Shown piece by piece: positions 44,401 through 50,613 of a stretch of 64,000 bases of DNA. Position 1 is the first letter of the stretch, and each line of letters starts with the position of its first letter. Both the position numbers and the translations under genes were made by a program. The DNA comes from Chitinimonas arctica. Lineage in GTDB: Bacteria > Pseudomonadota > Gammaproteobacteria > Burkholderiales > Chitinimonadaceae. The notes beneath the pieces are model-generated. The model searched no databases. It was not told the origin of the DNA and saw nothing but the letters and a program-made list of their open reading frames with translations. The stretch lies in the NCBI RefSeq assembly GCF_007431345.1, contig NZ_CP041730.1, forward strand, positions 434,001 through 498,000. Direction: 5' to 3'.

Positions 44401-45922
44401 GATGCCGGAATTCCGCGATATCCCGGTATTGATGATCACCGCGCTGGAAGACAATGGCTCGATCGAACGCGCTTTCGCCGTCGGTGCCAGCGATTACATC
44501 ACCAAGCCCATCCACCTGGCCGTGGTGCAGCAACGGGTGCGGCGCGTGATAGAAGCCAACCGCAGCGCCCGGCATGTGCGCCATCTGGCCTATCACGACA
44601 CCACTACCGACCTGCCGAACCGCGCCCAGTTCACCGAACAGATCAAGCAAGCCATCGTCCGTGCCGAACAGCACGGCCACAGCCTGGCCTTGCTGTTCCT
44701 CGACCTGGACCGCTTTAAATTCGTCAACGACACGCTGGGCCACGAGACCGGCGATCGCCTGCTCAAACTGGTCGGCCAGCGCCTTCGCCACAGCCTGCGC
44801 AGCAGCGATTGCGTGGCCAGGCTGGGCGGCGACGAATTCACCGTCCTGCTGGACGAGTTGCCGGATGCCACCACGGCCGCCACGGCCGCGCAAAAGATCG
44901 AACGCGCCTTGGCCAACCATTTCGATATCGATGGGCACGACATCTTTATTTCAGCCAGTATCGGCATCTCGCTCTATCCCATCGACGGCAACAATGCCAG
45001 CGTGCTGCTGCGCCACGCCGACACCGCCATGTACCGGGCCAAGCGTGCCAATGGCGGTTTCCAGTTCTACGAAGCCGGCATGGACGCCAGCGTATCCGAG
45101 CACCTCCGCCTGGAAAGCGCCCTGCGCCGCGCCCTGGAACGGGAAGAATTGCGTGTCTACTACCAGCCGGTAGCCGAAGTGGCCGACAGCCGTATCGTCG
45201 GCATGGAAGCCCTGTTGCGCTGGCAGCACCCCAGCCGAGGGATGGTATCGCCGGCCGATTTCATCCCGCTGGCGGAAGAAACCGGCCTGATCATCCCGAT
45301 TGGCGAATGGGTGCTGCGCACCGCCTGCGGGCAAGCCATGAGCTGGTTGAACGCAGGTAACAGCCAATTGCAGATCGCCGTCAATCTCTCCAGCGTGCAA
45401 CTGGGGCAGGCCAATTTTGTCGAGCTGGTCGGCCGCATCCTGGCCGAAACGGGCTTGCCGGCGCGACACCTGGTCCTGGAAATCACCGAAAGCGTGCTGA
45501 TGGAACACGCGCACGACACCGTCTCCATCCTGCATCAGCTCAAGACGCTGGGCGTTCATCTATCCATCGACGACTTCGGCACCGGCTATTCCTCGCTCGC
45601 CTACCTGAAACGCTTCCCGGTCGACACCCTCAAGATCGATTACTCCTTTACCCGCGATGTCACCACCGACCCGGACGCCGCGGCCATCGTCACCGGCATC
45701 GTCGCGCTGGCCCATAGCCTGCGCCTGGAAGTGGTGGCCGAAGGGGTGGAAACCGAAACCCAGCAGGATTTCTACCGGCAACTCGCCTGCCGCTTCATGC
45801 AAGGCTATTATCTGAGTCCGCCGGTGCCGGCCAGGGAATTCGAAATGCGTTTTCTCCAGGCAGAGGGCGCCTCCGACCACGACACCTCCTCGCTCAGCTC
45901 CGCAGCCAGCAAGGCAGGGTAA
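41456..45922 (+). CDS. Hybrid histidine kinase with three receiver domains, HPt, GGDEF and EAL
   Basis: 1488 residues, in order: TM1 (about 17-38), periplasmic domain (39-175), TM2 (about 180-202), HAMP (203-255), HisKA with H280 (SHEIRTPLNG), HATPase (GNAIKFTE, DNGIGID, GGSGLGLSI). REC1 has D569 (FMDSQ), REC2 has D701 (LILMDCNMP), HPt has H845 (AAHAIKGASG) and REC3 has D965 (VILMDGLMP). The GGDEF domain has intact G1124-G-D-E-F1128 and an I-site RSSD five residues before it. The EAL domain has E1251-A-L, DDFGTGYSS and EVVAEGVE. It can thus both relay phosphate and make or break c-di-GMP. It is last in the operon with receptor and binding protein. Confidence 0.93.
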   Translation: MKLLERYLHDKSFRHQLSVAVTVGVLLLALLSSLASSWQGSRQIREVLRAQGEGLAESLARQSKLALLYDAAENADAAVGVTLAFPDITRLEIRHADGRPLLVRGKGDQRLPERPELPPPDRIGGLEIETDDSWQFVSPVMGKEAEVSPFAVDEPRSERLGYVRLVQSKATLRQMTIQMFAVNFGTSFLAAFVLLLLIRLLTQRLMRPLTQLAGQMARAEQGESGVRAATDGPPDIAEMAQAFNSMIVVLEQREQQLRQAHDEAVRYAHLKAEFAATVSHEIRTPLNGVIGTLDILMATSLPDKQHHFVELAWNSSQYLLDLINNILDFSKLEAGRVELEHSDFSPNGLIEDVIELLAAQTQKKGLELSHLVGDEVPARLNGDPGRLRQVLTNLIGNAIKFTEQGEIVVQAAVLEQRDEDWLLRFEVRDNGIGIDSQAQAHIFESFAQADSSTNRRFGGSGLGLSICRQLVNLMGGEIGVESAPGKGSRFWFTLPLGPAHDEALAPTAHPGTGRGVVLVDESPVVRDFLAQSLSALGFRCLNARHTAEAMAILQAQLAAGTPCELLFMDSQFTSAAGGDLVARIRADADLARLRIVAMNRFGLSQPPGNGHIDAWLSKPLRLEKLRECIATLDAPSAGREIAAVPAPVGRCRILVAEDNRTNQAVAESMLLMLGCHAEIVGDGHAAIHAFQLQAFDLILMDCNMPHMDGYQATAAIRALEAETGRRIPIVAMTANVQQIDVEKCLAAGMDDHLAKPLTLGSLGNKLARWSKRSIDGSPGPSASAEQLEIGSKPLNSGVFNTLREALGDSLGLAIQPYLEDLPKYLETLEQAAAAQDGERLRQAAHAIKGASGTLGAAIVSGLAREIEALAEVGQIALAESLLTRLHAECALVKQALLAELRQHQGEASETRGEEGLVLVVDDDRSTRSALRQALERSGFQVSEAADGEAALASLADNRPDVILMDGLMPVLDGFSACSRLQEMPEFRDIPVLMITALEDNGSIERAFAVGASDYITKPIHLAVVQQRVRRVIEANRSARHVRHLAYHDTTTDLPNRAQFTEQIKQAIVRAEQHGHSLALLFLDLDRFKFVNDTLGHETGDRLLKLVGQRLRHSLRSSDCVARLGGDEFTVLLDELPDATTAATAAQKIERALANHFDIDGHDIFISASIGISLYPIDGNNASVLLRHADTAMYRAKRANGGFQFYEAGMDASVSEHLRLESALRRALEREELRVYYQPVAEVADSRIVGMEALLRWQHPSRGMVSPADFIPLAEETGLIIPIGEWVLRTACGQAMSWLNAGNSQLQIAVNLSSVQLGQANFVELVGRILAETGLPARHLVLEITESVLMEHAHDTVSILHQLKTLGVHLSIDDFGTGYSSLAYLKRFPVDTLKIDYSFTRDVTTDPDAAAIVTGIVALAHSLRLEVVAEGVETETQQDFYRQLACRFMQGYYLSPPVPAREFEMRFLQAEGASDHDTSSLSSAASKAG

Positions 45923-45940
45923 GCACGTAAAACCTGAACC

Positions 45941-46636
45941 ATGCCCATCAAAGCCATCGCCCTCGACCTGGACGGCACCCTGCTCGATACCATTGCCGAC
46001 CTGGCCGCCGCCGCCAACGCCATGCGCCGCGAACACAGCCTGCCGGACCTGCCGCAAGCTCGTCTGGAGAGTTTTGTCGGCGGCGGCATGGGGCAATTGG
46101 TACACCGCGCCTTGACGGACGACCGGGACGGACAAGCCCATCCCGAGCTGCATGAAGCCGGCGTGGCATCGTTCTGCCGCCATTACGACCGGTTGCTGGC
46201 CGTCGCCACCCGCCCCTATCCCGGTGTGCTGGAGGGATTGCAGGCCATGCGCGACATGGGCCTGCCCTTGGCCGTCATCACCAATAAGCCGATACGCTTT
46301 ACCGTGCCGGTATTGCAGCGCACCGGCCTGGCGGACTATTTCGAGATCGTACTGGGCGGCGACAGCCTGCCGGAAAAGAAGCCCCATCCCTTGCCGCTGC
46401 TGACGGCTTGCGCACAATGGGGTATCCAGGCGGCGGAACTGCTGATGATAGGCGACTCGCACTTCGATCGCGATGCGGCCGACAATGCCGGCTCGCCTTG
46501 CCTGCTACTGCGCTACGGCTACGACGATATCTCCGGACTGGCTTGCACCGGCCATATCGACAACCTTGTCGAGGCGGTGGATTTCGTGAAGAATGCAGCT
46601 TCATTTCCTTCGTTCGGCGTACCCAACCCATCATGA
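45941..46636 (+). CDS. gph: Phosphoglycolate phosphatase
   Basis: This 231-residue HAD-family phosphatase removes phosphate from 2-phosphoglycolate. HAD motif I is DLDGTLLDT (about 8-16), motif II LAVITNKP, motif III PEKKPHPLPLL and motif IV MIGDSHFDRDAADNAG. The gene usually follows rpe in betaproteobacteria. Its TGA (46634-46636) overlaps the ATG of a short leader peptide before trpE. Confidence 0.92.
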   Translation: MPIKAIALDLDGTLLDTIADLAAAANAMRREHSLPDLPQARLESFVGGGMGQLVHRALTDDRDGQAHPELHEAGVASFCRHYDRLLAVATRPYPGVLEGLQAMRDMGLPLAVITNKPIRFTVPVLQRTGLADYFEIVLGGDSLPEKKPHPLPLLTACAQWGIQAAELLMIGDSHFDRDAADNAGSPCLLLRYGYDDISGLACTGHIDNLVEAVDFVKNAASFPSFGVPNPS

Positions 46637-46680
46637 TGACTTCCAAACGGCACAGCGGGCTGACCTGGCGATGGCGCTAG
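46633..46680 (+). CDS. trpL: Putative trp leader peptide (15 residues, two Trp codons)
   Basis: ATG at 46633 overlaps the gph stop (ATGA) and reads MMTSKRHSGLTWRWR, then TAG. Trp codons are at 46666 and 46672, three and five codons before the end. A terminator hairpin begins immediately at 46675, and trpE starts at 46733. This is the layout of a ribosome-mediated attenuator. There is no strong Shine-Dalgarno, so translation may be coupled to the end of gph. Confidence 0.65.
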   Translation: MMTSKRHSGLTWRWR

Positions 46681-46707
46681 TTGATCGCGTCAGACCAGCG
46701 TTTTTTT
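46675..46707 (+). terminator. trp attenuator terminator hairpin
   Basis: CGCT-A-GT-TGA (46675-46684) pairs with TCA-G-AC-C-AGCG (46690-46700) around the loop TCGCG, with one mismatch and one bulge, followed by seven T. CTGAC at 46660-46664 can pair with GTCAG at 46689-46693 as a short alternative. A ribosome stalled on the Trp codons would cover the 5' arm and permit read-through into trpE (inference). Confidence 0.65.
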
Positions 46708-46732
46708 CCCCATCCTTGCCCGGAAGCACACC

Positions 46733-48196
46733 ATGACCGAACTCGAATTCGACGCGCTCGCGCGTCAAGGCTACAACCGCATCCCCGTCGTCCAGGAAGG
46801 CCTGGCCGATCTCTACACCCCGCTGTCCGTCTACCTGCGCCTGGCCAATGCCCCCTATTCCTACCTGCTGGAATCGGTGGTGGGCGGCGAGCGTTTCGGT
46901 CGCTATAGCTTTATCGGCCTGCCTGCCCGTACCGTATTGACGGTGCGCGGCCGCGCCACCGAAGTCAGCGTCAACGGCGAGGTGGTCGAACGCGACGACG
47001 GCGACCCGCTGGATTTCATCGAACAGTTCCAAGCCCGCTTCAAGGTACCGCCGGGCGAGAACCTGCCGCGTTTCGCCGGCGGCCTGGTCGGTTACTTCGG
47101 CTACGACACCATCCGCTTGATCGAAAAGAAGCTGGCGGCCTGCGACAAGCCCGACCCGCTGGGCGTGGCCGATATCCAGCTGCTGCTGAGCGAGGAAATC
47201 GCCATCTTCGACAATCTGAGCGGCAAGCTCTACCTGGTCGTCTATGCCGACCCAAGCCAACCGCAAGCCTTTGCCAAAGCCCATTCGCGCCTGCATGGCC
47301 TGCGCATGCAGTTGCGTGATCCAGCCCGCCTACCCCGCGCCGAAGCCACGCCGACCACCACCGCCAAATCCGAGTTCGGCGAAGCCGCCTTCAAGGCCGC
47401 GGTGGAAAAGGCCAAGCAGTACATCGTCGACGGCGACATCATGCAGGTGGTCCTGTCGCAGCGCATGAGCATGCGCTTCGAACAGCCGCCCATCACGCTG
47501 TACCGGGCGCTGCGCAGCCTCAATCCCTCGCCCTATATGTTTTATTACCAGTTGGGCGATACCCATATCGTCGGCGCCTCGCCCGAGATCCTGGTACGGC
47601 ACGAGGGCGGCGCGGTCACGGTGCGCCCCATCGCCGGCACCCGCCCCCGCGGCAAGACCCGCGAAGAGGACCTGGCGCTGGAAGAGGAACTGCTGGCCGA
47701 TCCGAAGGAAATCGCCGAACACGTGATGCTGATGGACCTGGGCCGTAACGATATCGGCCGGGTCGCGCAGATCGGCAGCGTCAAGGTCACCGACGACCGG
47801 GTGGTGGAACGTTATTCGCACGTAATGCATATCGTTTCCAGCGTGGAAGCCGCGCTCAAGCCCGGCATGAGCAACCTGGACATCCTGCGCGCCACCTTCC
47901 CCGCCGGTACGGTTTCCGGCGCGCCCAAGGTGAGGGCCATGCAGATCATCGACGAGCTGGAACCCAGCAAGCGCGGCATCTATTCCGGCGCGGTCGGCTA
48001 TCTGGGTTTCAATGGCGATATGGATGTGGCGATCGCGCTACGCACCGCCGTGATCAAGGACCAGATACTGTATGTACAAGCCGGCGCCGGCATCGTCGCC
48101 GACTCGGTGGCCAGCGCCGAATGGCAGGAAACGCAAAACAAGGCCCGCGCCGTGCTGCGCGCTGCCGAGATGGCGCAGAAAGGGTTGGACAGTTAG
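46733..48196 (+). CDS. trpE: Anthranilate synthase component I
   Basis: TrpE makes anthranilate from chorismate, the first committed step of tryptophan synthesis. The 487-residue protein has the N-terminal Trp-feedback region (LLESVVGGERFGRYSFIG, about 42-60) and the chorismate-binding domain with QRMSMRFE, SPEILVRHEGG, and RPIAGTRPRG. Further on are HVMLMDLGRNDIGRV and PAGTVSGAPKVRAM. The usual partner genes trpG, trpD and trpC do not follow; a PEP-CTERM gene and an integrase do. Confidence 0.96.
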   Translation: MTELEFDALARQGYNRIPVVQEGLADLYTPLSVYLRLANAPYSYLLESVVGGERFGRYSFIGLPARTVLTVRGRATEVSVNGEVVERDDGDPLDFIEQFQARFKVPPGENLPRFAGGLVGYFGYDTIRLIEKKLAACDKPDPLGVADIQLLLSEEIAIFDNLSGKLYLVVYADPSQPQAFAKAHSRLHGLRMQLRDPARLPRAEATPTTTAKSEFGEAAFKAAVEKAKQYIVDGDIMQVVLSQRMSMRFEQPPITLYRALRSLNPSPYMFYYQLGDTHIVGASPEILVRHEGGAVTVRPIAGTRPRGKTREEDLALEEELLADPKEIAEHVMLMDLGRNDIGRVAQIGSVKVTDDRVVERYSHVMHIVSSVEAALKPGMSNLDILRATFPAGTVSGAPKVRAMQIIDELEPSKRGIYSGAVGYLGFNGDMDVAIALRTAVIKDQILYVQAGAGIVADSVASAEWQETQNKARAVLRAAEMAQKGLDS

Positions 48197-48350
48197 GTTC
48201 TCTCGTCAGCACCAGCGTTTACGCTGGGCCGCCGTGGTCCGAACGGATCATTGATGGAATGGAGAAGGATGCCGGATACTGCTGCGGGTATTTGACCCGC
48301 GCTATCCGTTCATTAGCCGCTTTCCCATTCCTTTCGAGAAAATCCTATCC

Positions 48351-49244
48351 ATGTCCATCCAGTTCCCCGCCATTCGTTTGGCCGCATGTGGCCTGTTGTT
48401 ATTCGGTCTGCAAGCTGCCCAGGCGGCCAGTGCCACGGCCAGCGTCTCCTATGATCCCGCCGGCATGCGCAACCCGAACTGGACCCGGGCGGGCTCGACT
48501 TCGCTTACCGACGCGCAAGAAGCCCTGGTCGGCACCGACGATCTGCCCCTCCCCAGCGGCAATCGCAATCCGCCCGATGACATGCCCTATTACCCGGTGA
48601 TGATGGCGGCGCGCTCCGCCACCGACGGCATGGGCGCCAACGCCTATAGCGCGGCGGCCGGCATCGCCACCGGCAGCGCCAGTTGGCAGGACACCATCAG
48701 CAATACTTCCGGCAGCCAGCGCGACTACCAGATGAATCTGCAGTTCAGCCAGCTGAGCATGGGCGTCAGCCAGTGGAACCCCGCGACCCAGCACAATTTC
48801 CACAGTGGCTTTATTGCCGATATCCAGGTCAACGGCCATTCGGTCTGGCGCGCCGCGCAGACACTCAAAGTCGTCAACGGCGCAGTTTCGCTCAGCAAGG
48901 AAGGTTTCGACCTGGGAAATGGCCAGCTGTACGAAAATAGCGGCAACGCGGAACCGTACGCCAACTACGTTTCCTATTCGCTCGACGACTATATCGGCAA
49001 GGTCAACCTGGGCAGCTTCGCCAGCGGGCAAACGGCCAATATCAAGTACACACTGACCACGTTCAGCTATTGGGACGATCCCTTGGGCTGCAATCAGTAC
49101 TGCGCCGACACCAGCGTATCGTTGTTCGATCCCACGCATACGAATGATCGCATCACTACCGCGCCGGTGCCGGAACCAGAGGGTTACGCCATGCTGTTGG
49201 CGGGGTTGGGACTGATTGGTGCAAGCATGCGTAGGCGTGGATAG
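48351..49244 (+). CDS. Exported PEP-CTERM sorting-domain protein
   Basis: This 297-residue protein has a Sec signal peptide (MSIQFPAIRLAACGLLLFG, cleaved after AQA) and a C-terminal PEP-CTERM tripartite signal: PVPEPEGYAM, hydrophobic LLAGLGLIGAS, then MRRRG. The mature part is Ser/Thr/Asn-rich and beta-type, without a recognised domain. PEP-CTERM proteins are processed by exosortase and linked to exopolysaccharide or biofilm; no exosortase gene is in the window. The 154-bp gap before it shows nothing clear. Confidence 0.85.
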   Translation: MSIQFPAIRLAACGLLLFGLQAAQAASATASVSYDPAGMRNPNWTRAGSTSLTDAQEALVGTDDLPLPSGNRNPPDDMPYYPVMMAARSATDGMGANAYSAAAGIATGSASWQDTISNTSGSQRDYQMNLQFSQLSMGVSQWNPATQHNFHSGFIADIQVNGHSVWRAAQTLKVVNGAVSLSKEGFDLGNGQLYENSGNAEPYANYVSYSLDDYIGKVNLGSFASGQTANIKYTLTTFSYWDDPLGCNQYCADTSVSLFDPTHTNDRITTAPVPEPEGYAMLLAGLGLIGASMRRRG

Positions 49245-49259
49245 GACCGACTTTGCCGC

Positions 49260-49292
49260 GCAACCCGCTCAACCTTGTTTGACGCGGGTTGC
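49260..49292 (+). terminator. Stem-loop after the PEP-CTERM gene
   Basis: GCAACCCGC (49260-49268) and GCGGGTTGC (49284-49292) are perfect inverted copies with a 15-nt loop, 15 bp after the stop. No T-run follows, so it is either a poor intrinsic terminator or an mRNA-end stabiliser. The rest of the gap to 49512 holds no supportable gene. Confidence 0.45.
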
Positions 49293-49512
49293 AGTCCATT
49301 ACGTCGAAGCCCGAATACAGAACCATCATCCAACCCGGATACAGTTCCGTAGATGCAGGCCCAGTCTCCTGACACTGCATAGCAGGTCGCATACTTTGCC
49401 GCGCGTAAGTAAACAATCCCGGGGCACAAAATAACCGCCGCTTGGTCAACGGATAAGTCTGCCGCCCCGCCTGGGCCTCCAAATCCAATTTAACGTACTC
49501 GGCGGTACTTCC

Positions 49513-50149
49513 ATGGATACTCGTGACCCACTGACCCAGCAGTACTTCAACGGGAAAATCAAACTGCTGACGACGGAACAATATGAATTGAACGGCATAG
49601 CACTTGATGCCACGACCGTGGGGAAGCTCGTCGGCGCTTTGGATGACAGTCTCATCCTCGTTGAAGAAAGCAACGACGATCTGGTTTTTATTGCAAGCCA
49701 TCCATTTCTCCAAATTGACCAGCAGCGACGCCTGACCCAAGTCGAAGACGGCATCATACTGATTTCTAACGACTTATTTGCACTCCACCCCATCCATCGC
49801 GGAAAAGGGCTAGGCAACCGAAGTGAAAGCTGCGCAACTGTTTCCTGATATTCGCGCAATCATGACCTTTGCTGCGGGCAAATATGACGACGAAATGGTG
49901 GGCTACTACGTCTGGGCGCAACTTGGCTATGACGCATCGCTCACCGAGTCCGAACAACTGCAGTGGCGTAGAGACAGCGGATCGAACAATGCCGTCACTA
50001 CGATCCAAGCGTTGCTTGAGCAACCCGATGGTCTCGCATGGTGGCGCCTGAATGGCTACGGACGTATCATGCAGTTTGATCTATCGCCAGGTAGTCCCAG
50101 CATCAAAGTGCTCAATGCATATCTTGCAAAAGAAGGGATACGCGTATGA
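49513..50149 (+). pseudogene. Frameshifted hypothetical (possibly GNAT-like) gene
   Basis: One frame runs from ATG 49513 to 49848 (MDTRDPLTQQYFNGK ... HPIHRGKGLGNRS), and a second frame runs from about 49823 to 50149 (VKAAQLFPDIRAIMTFAAGK ... NAYLAKEGIRV). Skipping one A in GGCAACCG near 49813-49820 joins them as HRGKGLGTEVKAAQLF, a sequence that reads naturally through. The RGKGLG followed by a helix is reminiscent of acetyl-CoA-binding loops, but the family is unsure. Together they would give about 211 residues. Lower GC than neighbours suggests acquired DNA. Confidence 0.55.
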
Positions 50150-50310
50150 AGAAGTCTGTCTTGCGTGTCTTGCGCCCAAAGACACGCGCTGAAGTGGAAG
50201 CCAAGCTGGAACAGCGTCACCACGACGCTGTCGTCCAAGGTGTAAATGTCAACCCGGACACGTCGCCGCAGCCGGCATTGCCACTTCCTCGTCGTGCTCG
50301 CACCGCTTAG
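50146..50310 (+). CDS. Small basic hypothetical protein (54 residues)
   Basis: ATG at 50146 overlaps the preceding stop (ATGA) and reads MKKSVLRVLRPKTRAEVEAK to LPLPRRARTA. It is strongly basic, with a Pro-rich end and no recognised domain. The start overlap suggests it was co-translated with the upstream gene, which is now frameshifted. Confidence 0.5.
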   Translation: MKKSVLRVLRPKTRAEVEAKLEQRHHDAVVQGVNVNPDTSPQPALPLPRRARTA

Positions 50311-50325
50311 GTTGAAAATCGATCA

Positions 50326-50350
50326 GAGTAATACCTCTAATGTATTACTC
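50326..50350 (+). terminator. Stem-loop downstream of the small basic ORF
   Basis: GAGTAATAC (50326-50334) and GTATTACTC (50342-50350) form a perfect 9-bp stem with a 7-nt loop, 16 bp past the stop. No T-run follows. The surrounding stretch 50311-50613 is AT-rich and otherwise holds the hairpin at 50500 and the repeats before the integrase gene. Confidence 0.4.
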
Positions 50351-50499
50351 GGTAGCTCGATTGGGGCAAACTTGGTCATGCGTAGGCGCACAAACAAAAA
50401 TATTTTACAAATCAAAGAGTTACAGCCGACATGCTGCTAGTAATTGAAAATTAGCATTGGTCCACTGAGCTGTCCGTAATTGTCCCCTTCCCTACCCAG

Positions 50500-50521
50500 C
50501 CGCGCCGATCTGGCGCGGTTT
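50500..50521 (+). terminator. GC-rich hairpin with short T-run
   Basis: CCGCGCC (50500-50506) pairs with GGCGCGG (50512-50518), loop GATCT, followed by TTT. It could isolate the integrase gene from upstream transcription. Confidence 0.5.
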
Positions 50522-50565
50522 CCGTTTGCACTTCTCCGCAACCATCCGTTGCCGTCCACAAAAAA

Positions 50566-50602
50566 ACCGCACACAATACCGCACATAAAAATCATGTGCG
50601 GT
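50566..50602 (+). promoter_or_regulatory. Repeated ACCGCACA sites before the integrase gene
   Basis: ACCGCACA occurs directly at 50566-50573 and 50578-50585 (12-bp spacing) and inverted (TGTGCGGT) at 50595-50602. The last two also form a hairpin CCGCACAT/ATGTGCGG (50579-50601) ending 12 nt before the integrase ATG at 50614. Spaced short repeats like this are typical of integrase arm-type or autoregulatory sites. Confidence 0.5.
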
Positions 50603-50613
50603 TGTCCGTCCTA

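Noticed and set aside
48197..48350. Possible terminator or leader between trpE and the PEP-CTERM gene
   Set aside because: No stem followed by a T-run could be found.
49156..49740. 194-codon minus-strand frame after the PEP-CTERM gene
   Set aside because: Overlaps the end of the PEP-CTERM gene and the frameshifted gene on the other strand; no ribosome binding site and no natural-looking sequence.
50566..50602. CRISPR-like repeats
   Set aside because: Only two direct 8-bp copies plus one inverted; far too short and few for a CRISPR array, better explained as protein-binding sites.
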